Positions 1-11,155 of a stretch of DNA of 64,000 nucleotides are shown here, one piece after another; positions within the stretch are counted from its first letter, which is position 1; the number at the start of each line of letters is the position of its first letter. The notes under the pieces were generated by a model that searched no databases, had not been told where the DNA came from, and was given only the letters and a program-made list of their open reading frames with translations. This stretch comes from Collybiopsis luxurians FD-317 M1 (Eukaryota > Basidiomycota > Agaricomycetes > Agaricales > Omphalotaceae). The translations under genes were made by a program, and so were the position numbers. The DNA lies in NCBI GenBank assembly GCA_000827265.1, contig KN834751.1, forward strand, positions 1,693,618 to 1,757,617, given 5' to 3'.

Positions 1-1685
1 ACTAAGCTTCATACCGGAGTTGCTAGTTCCGGTCAAAGCGTCGGATCACAACAACAAGCTCTCTATGCTGTCTTTACCCTGCTGGTTGTATATGGACCTG
101 CAGCAAATGGTTTGTCTGTGCTATATCTAGCTGGTTGCATTAGTAGTTCATTATTTGTTCTTGCTTCTGTGAGTCTTGATTCTTTTTGTAACCTCAACTG
201 ATGCCATTCATGAACAAATTTGATAGGCATGGTATCCTATTGCAGTAGTCATTTTGGTCCACATGAAGAGCTCTCCGGTACTTGAGACTTTTCATATCAC
301 AGTTATTCAGACTACAGAAGACTCTTGCAGGGAGGCCATACTTCAAGTATGACCATCCAAGCAGACTCTGGAAGAACTTCCCCCAAAATGAAGGTTTCTG
401 AGACTGGCAATTGGAAGGCTCCAGCAGTTGTTGTATAGTTATTAAATATTTATATAAGGAGTGTAACATAGCTAGCTTTTTACTAGCTTGGCCAAATCCT
501 ATCATTTTTCCTTGCCAATTTGTCCTTAGATACCCCCTCAGTGCTCACAATGTGGATGGTATGGACTCGGACTGAGGCTGCTTATGAGAGATTTTGTCCT
601 TATTACACGAAGTGTTTCAAGTTCTTACCCCAAACTACCCCAGCTTGCAAATTCTTCCAATGTGAAACATATGTATCTGGAATCAATACATTGGAGGTGA
701 AGGGTCGGATTATGGGACAGACAGTGAGGGAGAACACTCAGACTTGAGTGATTTTTAATTCCATTACTTTCCTACTACCTGGTCAGGTCACATTGAATAT
801 ATATCTGGGCTTGCTAGCATCCCTGTTCTCGGTACAGAAGTCTACCAGGTGGTGGTAGTACGAGACCGGCGGTTTCCTTTATGGAACCACTGCTGGAATT
901 TCCGGCGGCGCCATATATATAATATATGAACGGCGTGTTGCGTCAGTAACAAGACAACTCTAGACACAAGATAGTGAATGGAACACTTTCGCTCGGCGCC
1001 TATGTTCATAACTTGTCGTCCTCTACCTCTCAGCCTCAGGCTTTACCAGCCCCGCAACGACACACCTAAGTACCTGCTCCGGTGGCAAGAACTCGAAGCC
1101 CCAGAACGTCCCCGGCCACGGACAGAATTCAATGGGAATCAACCGAGAAAGTTCAGGGTTGATGGACACATGTACGTGTCCAACTTCTATCCAGGTCCTT
1201 TCTGTGGGCGCTTTCCCTTGTCAAGAAGTTGGGATGAGGTATCGCAAGCCTTCTTACACTCCCTTGTACATAGCTTCAGCGGAAAGGGATGCACGCCCTT
1301 TCGGTGTAGAGCGGGCGGAGGATAAAATGATCGGAATTTCTTCATCTTGGCCTATGAGAATGAATAATAGTCAGTACATAGGCTTTTGATTCTTCTCGGT
1401 CATGAAACGCCGCCCTATGTAAAACATCGGACAGTTTCAAAACTTGAAACTCAATTGCAGCTGCCCTCGACGGCCGGTGTATGTAGATGCCATACACCGT
1501 TAACCGTTAACATCATGCAGGGGAGAGTATGTTGATCATCTGTCTTTGAATTCTTTCCCTGTTTTCTCTCTTTTGCTCTTCCCAACGATACTCACTCACC
1601 CCCCCACTCGTTCCTTGGCCGGTTTCTCCCCATTCCGTTCCTTCATTCTGGATACCAACTACCTACGTCCAAGAAGTACAAGATA
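1..1685. other. No supported gene (left edge)
   Basis: Only short overlapping frames occur here, without recognisable motifs or a convincing exon chain. An AT-rich TATA-like stretch lies near 913-928. The last 150 bases before 1686 are pyrimidine-rich, as expected for the promoter and 5-prime leader of the KRE6-like gene. An exon of a gene starting outside the window cannot be excluded in the first few hundred bases. Confidence 0.5.
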
Positions 1686-4600
1686 ATGCAGTCTGAAAGG
1701 GGCATCTACGCTCCGGTTCCTGTACAACAGGGAGAGAAATCTCCGCCTCCGCTCCTTCAAACTTTTAGCTCGCCAAGTAAATTTGCTTCTAGGCAGGGCT
1801 TGTACGGTCAGTCAAAATGCATAGATGGTGCATTCTCCTATCCCGGAAGTAACGTGCTAACCTACTCACTCACTCACTTTACAACAGCGGCGCCGAATCC
1901 CCCGAACTCTCCCTACGCACATTCGTTTGATCTCAGTCCTGGTGGTTTCTCGAGGCCGGCGTCGGCAGCCGGGAGTTCGATATCGAGGCCTGCTAGTTCG
2001 ATTCTGTCGAGAGGTGATGAGCAGGTGTGCTTCCCCGCTCGAGTTGGGCGCTTCTCCAACTGACCTTCGGTAGTACGACCCCCAAGTCTGGAACACCAAA
2101 CTCCTCCCCAGCCAACCCGAAGCCGACGACGATCTCCACAATCCAGACTCTGGCTCGCGTCTCTCTCGAGGACACATCTTTACCTTTCGCGGTCTTGCCA
2201 ATATCGGGTGTATCGTGATTTTGTGTTTGTGTATCATGGCGTTGTTGTGAGTTTTCGTCTTCGTCTTTGTCTCTCTTTTTTCCTCTTTCTTTGGCTTCGG
2301 GTCGGGTCGGGTTTCGGGTTGTGTGGCCTTTTTTGGGTGTTGATATTGATTTATTCATCCTGGGGGATTTCGTAGTTTGGGGTATCCGGTAGCCCACTTT
2401 ATTACGACGCCGCGGATAACGTCGTATGGAGTCAATGCGACTGGACAGGTGTGTTTTTACTCCCCCCTCCCCCCCTTCCTCCCCGTGTCCATCTCAAAAG
2501 CTAACTAACCCATCCCCGTCCTCTCTCCCTCGTCCACCGTCCACCTCCCCCTCCACCCCTCCACCCTCCACAGATACCGCAACTCATCGGCAACTGGGGC
2601 CCCATCGACACTGAAACGCCGCAAGACGCGCACGTCTACACCTCCTTCGCGGACGGGTCCAGCTGGCAATTAGTTTTCAGCGATGAGTTCAATACCGAAG
2701 GGAGGACGTTTTATCCGGGTGATGATCCGTATTGGGAGGCTGGTGAGTGTTTTGTTTTTGTTTTTGGGTTTTGTGGGTTGGTTTCTGGGAAAGGGATGTT
2801 GATTTTTTGGGTAGTGGACTTACAGTATTGGGCGGTAAGTCTTTCGTCCCTCCCCTTCCCTTCCCTTCCCTCTCCCTCTTTCCTCTCCTCCTCCCCCGCT
2901 CCTAATCCCAATCCCAATCCTAACCCCAACCCCCCCCCCCACAGACCGGCAACATAAACTGGTACTCCCCCTCCGCCCTCCAGACGAAAAACGGTTCTCT
3001 CGAAATCACCCTCTCAAAGGAATCGATCCACGGTATGGACTACAAAGGCGGGATGTTAGCGACGTGGAACAAGTTTTGTTTCACGGGGGGGATGGTGTTG
3101 GCGAGTGTGTCGTTGCCGGGGCAGAATAATGTTTCTGGGCTTTGGGTGAGTTTTTTTTTTGAGTTTTGGTTTGTGCGTTTTTTGGGGGGGTTTTGAAGGA
3201 GGGGTTCGAAGGGAGGGAATGGGAGGGGAGAGGAAGCGAAGCGAGAAGGTGTTGGGTTGGGATCAGGATTCGGATTAGAAATGGGACGCTTACTATGGCT
3301 TTTTTGTTTTTTTTTTTCAGCCCTCGGTATGGACATTGGGTAATCTAGGAAGAGTCGGATACGGAGCTACATTAGAAGGAATGGTACGTCCCTCCCTCCC
3401 CTCTCTCCCTTCCCTCTCCCACCCCTCCTCATCCAATTCCCATTCCCATTCCCTTCCCACACACACAGTGGCCCTACAGCTACGACACCTGCGACGTCGG
3501 CGCGCTCGCCAACCAATCCCTACACTCCCAACCCCCCGCGGCGCACGAACAGGGTCCGTTTAAGAATGCGAGTATCTCGGGGTTGCCTGGGCAGAGGCTG
3601 TCGAGGTGTACGTGTGAGGGGGAGGAGCATCCTGGTCCGAGGCATGGGGACGGGTCGTTTGTGGGAAGGTCGGCGCCGGAGATTGATTTGTTTGAGGCGC
3701 AGGTGGATGGGGAGGGGGTGGAGGCGAGGGGGTGTGTGTCGCAGAGTGGGCAGTGGGCGGTGAGTGTTTTTTTTTTTTTTTGTGTGGTTTTGGGTGTTGG
3801 GTGTTTTCGGGCGATTTGGGGCGTTGGGTTGAGTGGGGTAACGGTAACGACGAAATCTCTGATGCGTTTTTGTTTTTTGGGATAGCCCTTCAACGATGCG
3901 TATCAATTCAAGAACGATAGTTCCGGAGTGGTGGTGAACGATCCGAGTATTACGATTGAGAATTCGTATACTGGAGGGCCGTTGCAGCAGGCTACGTCGT
4001 ATGTTTCCGAGACGAGTGCGTAGCCCCGTAGCGTTTTATCTTCCTTTTGGAGAGGACGCGATTGACTTACTTATGTGGGCCTCCGCTTCTTCGTGGTTAC
4101 TTAGATCAGAGGTGTTATCAACTCAACGAGGATTGTTTTTCTACGTATGGGATTGAGTATAAACCGGGGTATGAGGCTGATGGTGCTGTGAGTGTTTTTT
4201 CGCGAAAGTTTTGGGTATATACTCTTACACACGTATAGTACATCTCGTGGATATCGGATAACAAGCAAGCGTGGACGTTGAAAGCTGCGGGAGTGGGTGC
4301 GGATGGGACTACGCAGATTTCAGCGAGGCCTGTTGCGCAGGAGCCAATGGTAAGCCGCCAAGCTGCTGAGCTTCTCGAGTAAATGATTCAAAATTGGACT
4401 CACCTCCGGCAGTACCTGATCGCGAACCTGGGCATGTCGAGCGGCTTCAACTTTTTAGATTTCGACCATCTCGTGTTTCCGGCTGTGATGCGGATTGATT
4501 GGATTAGGGTATATCAGCCTGCGGGTTCTGTGAACGTTGGATGCGATCCGAAGGGGTATCCTACGATGGAGTATATTAAAAAGTGAGTGGTTTTCGGATT

Positions 4601-4739
4601 GAGGACTATCAAGCTGAGCTGAGGTTCCCCTACTAGTAATCTCCTCGCGTATAGCAATCCGAATTTAACGACATGGACACCTGGAAAGGCAGGCTATGGA
4701 AAGACGTTTCCGAAGAATAGCATGGTTGATAATTGCTAA
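1686..4739 (+). CDS. KRE6: Beta-glucan synthesis-associated protein, KRE6/SKN1 family (GH16-like)
   Basis: A type II membrane glycoprotein of the secretory pathway, needed in yeasts for beta-1,6-glucan assembly in the wall. I could splice 14 exons with every phase consistent: 1686-1806, 1888-2024, 2074-2246, 2376-2448, 2574-2742, 2815-2834, 2945-3145, 3321-3383, 3469-3759, 3886-4015, 4105-4187, 4239-4349, 4413-4582 and 4655-4739. This gives 608 residues. The N-terminus is Ser/Pro-rich and cytosolic. One membrane segment follows FRGLANIG and reaches LGYPVAHFI. The lumenal domain carries FSDEFN, FYPGDDPYWEA, DLQYWATGNINWY, the catalytic-type GH16 motif APEIDLFEA and the C-terminal MRIDWIRVYQP. 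These match the KRE6/SKN1 family closely. Exon 6 is only 20 nt. The start was chosen because it opens the only frame leading into the conserved chain. SKN1 and KRE6 cannot be told apart here. Confidence 0.95.
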
Positions 4740-4993
4740 CTGCTTGGGTGTATAGATATATATTATGCTTTGCTTTGCGTTGCTGTCTGGTATATCATTA
4801 TTTTTTGCTATGTATATACTTTGTACCAATAGATTTATTCGATGGAATGGGATAGAAGCCTCGAGAAGGCCGAAGAAGGATGGCAGATTTCCTAATTCGG
4901 AGCACGTGGCGGGGGCTGTTAATTTTTTTTTAACGGCCAACTTTTTTTTTGATCTTTACCCACTTCCTTTATACCTTTTCTTTTTTTTTCCTA
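4740..4993. promoter_or_regulatory. Intergenic region upstream of the Hsp110 gene
   Basis: A 254-base spacer holds both the 3-prime end of the KRE6-like gene and the promoter of the Hsp110 gene. It contains a CACGTG E-box near 4904 and long T runs at about 4922-4950 and 4979-4989, just before the start codon. I saw no clear GAA-repeat heat-shock element. Confidence 0.35.
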
Positions 4994-7590
4994 ATGGCCG
5001 TTGTCGGTGTTGACTTTGGCACGCTAGCGAGTAAAGTGAGTGAAAAGTGTCTCTGGATGAACTGGATAACTGATTCTTTGTTAGATCGGTGTTGCTAGAC
5101 ATCGAGGAATCGATATTATCACTAATGAAGTTTCTAATCGAGCTACACCGTATGTTCTACCTTGTTGCTTTCTTGGTCTATCTAATACCCTTTACAGCTC
5201 ACTCGTTGCTTTTGGTCCCAAACAACGAGCTATCGGTGAATCAGCAAAGACTCAGGAAACGTCAAATTTTAAAAACACCATCGGTTCATTGAAGCGATTA
5301 GTTGGCAGAACCCTCAATGATCCAGATGTCCAGAACGTTGAGAAAAAGTTTATCAACGCTGCTTTGGTCGATGTACATGGAACCGTCGGCGTCGAGGTAT
5401 GTCTCAACCCTTATCGATGAACTCTAATCGACTGACCCAAAAAAATTTTTTAAAAAAAGGTCAATTATCTCGGCGAAAGACAGTCCTTCTCAGCCACACA
5501 GCTCGTAGCCATGTATCTAGGTCGCATCCGCGACACAGCCAGCGCAGAGCTTAAAACCAACGTCTCCGATATCGTCATCGCCGTCCCAGGCTGGTTCACC
5601 GATATCCAACGACGTGCCATCCACGACGCCGCCTCCATCGCTGGCCTCAACGTCCTCCGACTCATCAACGACACCACCGCCTCCGCTCTCGGATACGGTA
5701 TCACCAAATCCGACCTCCCAGAAGCCGACAGCCCCAAATACGTCGCCTTTGTCGACGTCGGCCACTCCTCCCTCAGCGTCTCCATCGTCGCCTTCTCCAA
5801 AGGCCAACTCATCGTCAAAGCCACCGCCTACGACCGCCATCTCGGCGGTCGCGACATCGACTACGCCCTCGTCCGACACTTTTCCAAAGAGTTTAAAGAA
5901 AAATACAAAATCGACGTCCTCTCCAACCCCAAAGCCACCTTCCGTCTCGCCGCCGCCGCCGAAAAGCTCAAAAAAGTCTTATCCGCCAACGCCGAAGCCC
6001 CCATCAACGTCGAGAGCATCATGAACGACATTGACGCCGCGTCCAAGTTGACCCGCGACCAGCTCGAGGAGCTCATTGCGGACGAGCTCTCCCGCATCGC
6101 TGCGCCTATCCAGCGCGCGATTGCCGATTCCGGTCTCACGATGGACGAGATCGAGGCTGTGGAGCTTATCGGTGGGTCGTCTAGGATCCCTGCTGTGCGT
6201 ACGAGGATTGCAGAGTGTTTCCCTGGCAAGACCCTCTCGACGACGTTGAACCAGGACGAGGCTGTCGCGAGGGGTGCGACTTTTTCCTGCGCAATGCTTT
6301 CCCCCGTTTTCCGCGTCCGAGACTTTTCCGTTTCGGATGTGTCCCATTACCCGATCAAAGTCCAGTGGGCGCCGACGCCTTCTGATCCCGAGGAAGACAC
6401 GGAGCTCGTCGTGTTTGGGCATGGAAACCCGATCCCGTCGACCAAGATCCTTTCGTTTTATAGGAAGGAGCCGTTCGATATTGAAGCTGTGTATGCGGAG
6501 CCTGAAAAGTTGCCTGGGGGGGTGAATCCGTGGATTGCAAAGTTTACGGCAAAGGAGATTCCGCAGGTTGGGCAGGAGGCGCAGGGGGATGCGACGCAGG
6601 TCAAGTTGAAGACGAGGTTGAATGCGAATGGGGTGTTGAGTTTTGAGGCGGCGTATGTTGAGACGAGGGAGGAGAAGGAGGAGGCTGCTGCGGCGGCTCC
6701 GGCGCCGGCGCCGATGGAAGGTGTGGAAGGGACGGATGGGGCGCCTGCGCCTGCGCCGCCCAAGAAAAAGGTTAAGGTGATCAAGCATGATATTCGGTTT
6801 GTGGTGGGGAATTCGGCGTTGGATAAGAGTATGATTGAGACGTTGAAGGAGCAGGAGAATTCTATGTGGGAGAATGATAAGCTCGTCAAGGATACTGAGG
6901 TTTGTGTCCCCTCCTCTCCGCCTAACAAAAAACGCGCTAACTTACTTGTCGTTGTAGGATCGTAAAAACGCGTTGGAAGAATACATCTACGACATGCGCT
7001 CTAAACTCGACGACCGCTACGCCGCATACGTCCAGCCCTCTGAAAAATCCGCCCTCCTCGCTCTCCTCTCCGAACAAGAAGACTGGCTCTACACCGAAGA
7101 AGGCGAAGAAGCCACCAAATCGACCTACATCTCCCGACTCGACGCGTGTAAAGCCCTCGGCGACCCGATCCACACCCGCTGGCGCGAGCACGAAGAGCGT
7201 CCGCGGGCCATCTCCGCCCTCCGCGAGACGCTGGACACGTACATGTCCCAAGCGACCTCTTCCGACGACAAGTACGCGCATATCGATGAGAAGGATAAGC
7301 AGAGTGTTGTGGAGAAGGTTGCGGTTACGAGGAAGTGGTTGGAGGATATGGAGGTGAGGCAGATGGAGAGGGAGAAGTGGAGGGATCCGGTGTTGGTTGT
7401 TGGGGAGGTGGGGAAGAGGAGGGATGAGGTGATTTATTTTGCGAGTCCGATTTTGGGAAGGCCGAAGCCGAAGCCGGTTGTGGTGCCTACGCCGACGGGG
7501 AGTGGGGCGCAGACGCCGAGGAATGAGGGGGAGGAGGAGAAGGGGAAGAAGGAGGAGGCTAAGGGGCCTAGTGAGATGGATGTTGATTAG
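4994..7590 (+). CDS. SSE1: Hsp110/SSE-type chaperone, Hsp70 nucleotide exchange factor
   Basis: A cytosolic Hsp70-superfamily protein; SSE proteins exchange nucleotide on Hsp70 and hold unfolded clients. The spliced exons 4994-5035, 5085-5149, 5198-5396, 5460-6899 and 6958-7590 keep frame throughout and give 792 residues. The N-terminus MAVVGVDFGT is the phosphate-1 loop with the SSE-type VDFGT. Other ATPase signatures follow: LINDTTASALGYG, FVDVGHSS and ELIGGSSRIPAVR. The substrate-binding part has an acidic, Ala/Pro-rich insert (EEKEEAAAAAPAPAP, then PPKKKVKV), typical of Hsp110 rather than canonical Hsp70. The C-terminal helical domain begins with EDRKNALEEYIYDMR and ends in an acidic tail. 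It is somewhat longer than yeast Sse1 (about 690 residues) because of the insert and tail. It lies 254 bases downstream of the KRE6-like gene on the same strand. Confidence 0.96.
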
Positions 7591-8021
7591 GCAATGGGGT
7601 GGGGGTTGAATTAGAGTTTGGTTGTGGTTGTGTACATCCTTAGATCCTTTGAATTCGTTTGATGTTTTTTTTCTTGCTTCTGTTTTCCGTTACGACTTTT
7701 TTTGTTTTCTTGCCCCCAATGTCGACATCCCGAGAAGAAGTATATACTGACCCCCGTACTCTGACCGTAATACGTACATACATACAATGCATACGATTCT
7801 TGTTACTTACAGAAATCAAGTACTACTTTTGCCTTTTGCGTATTTTATCATGACGAACGACGAACGATGAACGATTAACGATTCATTGATTGATTTGGAT
7901 CTCTATCATTGTCAACGTCGCCGTCGTAAATCTAAATGATTGGGTGAAGAAAAAAAAAACAAACTGCATCTGGGATGCATAAACATACACTGATAATGCT
8001 AAATGAAGGGCAAGTAGTAAC
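7591..8021. other. Intergenic, 3-prime region of Hsp110 gene
   Basis: AT-rich sequence with a short GACGAACGAC/GATGAACGAT-type repeat around 7850-7885. No gene is visible. It contains the 3-prime UTR of the Hsp110 gene and the upstream region of the first tRNA-Asp. Confidence 0.5.
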
Positions 8022-8121
8022 TCCCTGGTAGTATATCGGTTAGTACACGCGCCTGTCATGCAATGGTTATAAATATATTCGTTGCTCGCGCGAAAGCTGG
8101 GTTCGACTCCCAGCCAGGGAG
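8022..8121 (+). tRNA. tRNA-Asp(GTC) with a 28-nt intron
   Basis: The acceptor strands TCCCTGG and CCAGGGA pair fully and a G discriminator follows. The A box (TAGTATATCGGTTAGTA) and B box (GGGTTCGACTCCC) are intact. The anticodon loop reads C-T-G-T-C-A, giving anticodon GTC. A 28-nt intron (8059-8086) follows anticodon position 37, the canonical place for eukaryotic tRNA introns. After its removal the anticodon stem CGCGC/GCGCG closes. This copy and the next differ in intron sequence but have identical mature parts as far as I can read. Confidence 0.95.
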
Positions 8122-8142
8122 CTCTCGTGTACTCTTAGAGTC

Positions 8143-8161
8143 TTTTTTTTTTTTTTTTTTT
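8143..8161 (+). terminator. Pol III terminator of first tRNA-Asp
   Basis: An unbroken run of 19 T residues about 20 bases after the mature 3-prime end, far above the four or five T residues pol III needs. Confidence 0.8.
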
Positions 8162-8406
8162 GAGTTTTTTTTTCGCGTTCTTTTTGGGAAGGGGGGTGGG
8201 AGGAAAGACTCTCCAAGTGTGCCAACGACGCAACTGACTCTGAATTCGAAAATTGTTACTTATAGCCTGCTTCTTCTTACTTGTTGTGTCCTGTCGTTAC
8301 ATGTACACCCCCAATATTCGACCATTGGCGCTTCTCGCCAGCTTGCGCCTTACTATTATTAATTAATCGTAGCTGAATGATTCGATGATGATGTGTACAA
8401 CATTAT

Positions 8407-8506
8407 TCCCTGGTAGTATATCGGTTAGTACACGCGCCTGTCATTGCTATGTGTTTAAGTGGGTACAGCTGCGCGCGAAAGCTGGGTTCGACTCCCAGCC
8501 AGGGAG
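8407..8506 (+). tRNA. tRNA-Asp(GTC), second tandem copy with a 28-nt intron
   Basis: It has the same mature sequence as the copy at 8022. The 28-nt intron (8444-8471) has the same length and position but a different sequence, so the introns have diverged while the mature tRNA was kept. Similarity between the copies continues downstream past the tRNA: both are followed by a stretch containing AACTGACTCTGAATTCGA. This is therefore a tandem duplication of a few hundred bases, not only of the tRNA. Confidence 0.95.
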
Positions 8507-8539
8507 TGATCGCTTGGTTTTCCAGAACTCTTTCTTGAG

Positions 8540-8546
8540 TTTTTTT
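8540..8546 (+). terminator. Pol III terminator of second tRNA-Asp
   Basis: A run of seven T residues about 34 bases after the mature 3-prime end; further T runs follow and could act as backup. Confidence 0.65.
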
Positions 8547-9721
8547 CTATTTTTTTTATTTGGGGGGAGGGGCAGTCCAAGTTTACCAACTGACTCTGAA
8601 TTCGATAGTTGTTATAGGCTTGTTAACTTGAACAAGATATCTTTTCTTAAAAAAGTATGTTGATCTTGCTTGAGGTGTAGTTCTAGTTGAATTACCAATG
8701 AGAAAGGATAGGATAGTCTAATCCCAACATTGGTGCAAGTACGATGGGTATCAAATACTTCGTTGAGGTACTAGGGGGAGGTTTAATCAATTTAATGTTT
8801 TATCAAAATTGTTGGCGATGTCTTGAACATTTGGATAGAATGCTTATTTATAATTGGAAGGGTTGGGATGGGTTAGAGTAAATCCTTCTGGATCCTGTTG
8901 TTGCTCTTGAACTAGGGGCCTTCCCTCATTCCCGCTACTTTTAAGTAGTGGGTTTTAGAGGTGGACCTTTTCTGAAGTTGAAGTACGGCCAAAGCGTCCG
9001 ATCGATCATTCTTGCCTCTTTTGGACTGCTTATGTCATGACACGGATTACATACTCCTCTCAAGGCAATCTAGCTAGCTGGCCTTCGTTCGTTTTTCTTA
9101 TGTCTGGCTTAGCTTTTACTATCTCTTCATGCGTCGCTCAACTCGCGTCTTGCTCATTCTCTTTTTTCGCGCAATTTTGTCCGCAGGGCCTCCACGTGTA
9201 ACCTTGGTCTCGAAATATAGAATGCTCTGTTTAATGTGCTGCAATGGCATTCAATGCATACAGTTCCTCTGACTTTTTGTTTGTGGCATTGCCCACTCGC
9301 TCTTGATGTTGTGCTTGGACAGGATTTTTATGATGCATGTGTCCAGTTGAATATGTCACATCTGCTGGAACACATCATGGTTTGTTCGGTTTTGCAAGCT
9401 GTCAAACCACCCCTTTTGCCACCCTTAGTTCCTTTTCCTGCAGGTGTGTAATGGACAAATTGGATTGCAACCCAATATATTTGCTATGGAACACAGGCGC
9501 ATAGCAATGGCGGCAGTAGCAGTGTCTGAGAATACAGTGTGCCCTGATGTGCACATTTACCGGTATGATAGCCCAGATGTCTGCCTACTTTACATGCAAG
9601 TCTGTAGTGCCGGTTTCGTAACATTTGCTTGCCAATTTGAATTTTTGGACAGTTTCTTGCTTGGATGGTTTATGACGGACAGTGAACTCAGGGAACTGAT
9701 GTTGCTTGAAGATAGAGAGTC
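8547..9721. other. No supported gene
   Basis: AT-rich sequence with only short frames. Two adjacent short frames (9236-9451 and 9444-9725, plus strand) have no recognisable domain. They may be transposon remnants because they abut the fold-back element. A short palindrome of the type CCGCTACTTTTAAGTAGTGG sits near 8933. Confidence 0.4.
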
Positions 9722-10845
9722 ATAAGGTAGATGCCATCCAAATCTGACCAACATCATGTGTACATTTTTGCATGCCTAATTTGGTGAAATTCACCTTGAA
9801 AAATCTCTCAAATATTCACAGCTTAATGTATTGTAAATTCCTTCCATGAATCTATTAAAATACTTTAGTTGTATATCCTCACCTAAGCTAAAGATCTGAA
9901 AATGTGAGCTGAAGATGGAGCTCTCGAAACATTGTTCAAATCTCATATTGGGAACTCCTCTCCAAGGAAAGAGTCTTACATCCAGCTACAAGCTCTTTGA
10001 GCCTTCAAAATATATTAAGAAGAGATTCATGGAAGGAATTTACAATACATCTAGCTGTGAATATTTGAGAGATTTTTCAAGGTGAATTTCACCAAATTAG
10101 GCATGCAAAAATGTACATGTGATGTTGTTGGATTTTGTTACATTCATGCCAACTCGCTTCCGATGTTTCCAACTCATTTCCAACAATTCCAATACTCCGG
10201 CTGATTTTTCCCATGCTGGGACTGACTCGGGACCAGTTCAGAATCGATATTCATATTCTCGGACTTGGTACACTTTCCGATGAGGTTTATCATATGATTT
10301 TTCTATTGTTTTTCCCTTTCCGCTGCTTTTTGTTCGATTTTACAATTATGATTGTCTTTCTGTTTCCATACCAATTGTCTAGTTACTGAAGTACAATTAG
10401 TATTGTTTCTATTAACAATTAGTATTGTCTTTTGGTTACTATGTAGTTTGGTATTTAAGCTGTATTAGTTTATGTTGTACATTAGTTTCAATATTGACTT
10501 GGTTTTTGTCCTGGTTTTAACTTGGTTTTTGGCTTGATTCTTGAGCTAACTACTGCTTCCTTTGCATAAACTACGTTCTACCGACTCAGACCTGATCTGA
10601 TCCCGATCTGATCCGATCTGATGGGACCCTATCCGGCTCCGAAACACTATACTTGAGTCACTACTCAAGACTTGTTCATTGTCTTGACTTAACACTTTCA
10701 GGACACTAGACAATAGTGAGGGTGTTGGTCCATAACAGCACTGAACATCCATTTGCCTCCAATCCAGCTGACTTTCCGACCCTATTTCCAATCCAGCTGA
10801 CTCAGAAATTCAATACCTAACAGATTTGGATGGTGTCTACCTTAT
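9722..10845. repeat. Long fold-back (inverted-repeat) element, right arm interrupted
   Basis: The left arm (about 9723-9855) and the inner part of the right arm (about 10026-10125) are inverted copies of about 100 bp with only a handful of differences. The shared core includes CATGCCTAATTTGGTGAA and its complement. The outer 25 bp of the left arm (ATAAGGTAGATGCCATCC and onward) reappears inverted at about 10823-10845, on the far side of a 697-bp insertion. The loop is about 170 bp without coding potential. I found no matching target-site duplication, so the superfamily is open. The near identity of the arms suggests a young or recently converted element. Confidence 0.8.
10126..10822. mobile_element. 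Solo-LTR-like insertion inside the fold-back arm
   Basis: The segment begins TGTTGG and ends CCTAACA, the TG...CA form of retrotransposon LTRs. It separates two parts of the fold-back right arm that are contiguous in the left arm. The flanking pentamers are GATGT and GATTT, a 4/5 match that could be a mutated 5-bp target duplication. It has no open frame of note. It could also be a non-autonomous element of another class. Confidence 0.55.
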
Positions 10846-10934
10846 ATGGGCATTGCCCAAGTAGCGGGCTCTGCCGCCCGCCGGCGCTACTTTGTTATTC
10901 AATTTTATTACTTGTGAATCACAGCTCTGAGAGC

Positions 10935-10962
10935 TCCCTGGTGGTATATCGGTTAGTACACG
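10935..10962 (+). pseudogene. tRNA-Asp relic (5-prime part only)
   Basis: The first 28 bases match the 5-prime part of the two tRNA-Asp genes (TCCCTGGTGGTATATCGG, then the A-box region) with one change. The sequence then breaks off into unrelated DNA, so anticodon arm, B box and acceptor 3-prime strand are missing. The breakpoint coincides with the left edge of the duplicated F-box unit. Confidence 0.75.
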
Positions 10963-11155
10963 CTGGTAGTACCTGTGACACAAGCTATAATATGTACCTA
11001 TACGTACCTATCATGCTCTGTTGACTAATTGCTTATGGCCGCACAAGCTGAGTTGCTAAATTTTGCTTGAACTGGATTTTTCGCTCATGCAACGCGTCGG
11101 AATGTGTCACGTGGTATTTACGCTTCTTTCATTCAACCGTCACGATCGCTTTTCG

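Noticed and set aside
5979..6928. Long antisense frames across the Hsp110 gene
   Set aside because: Shadows produced by strong codon bias of the real gene on the plus strand; Arg- and Ala-rich with no motif.
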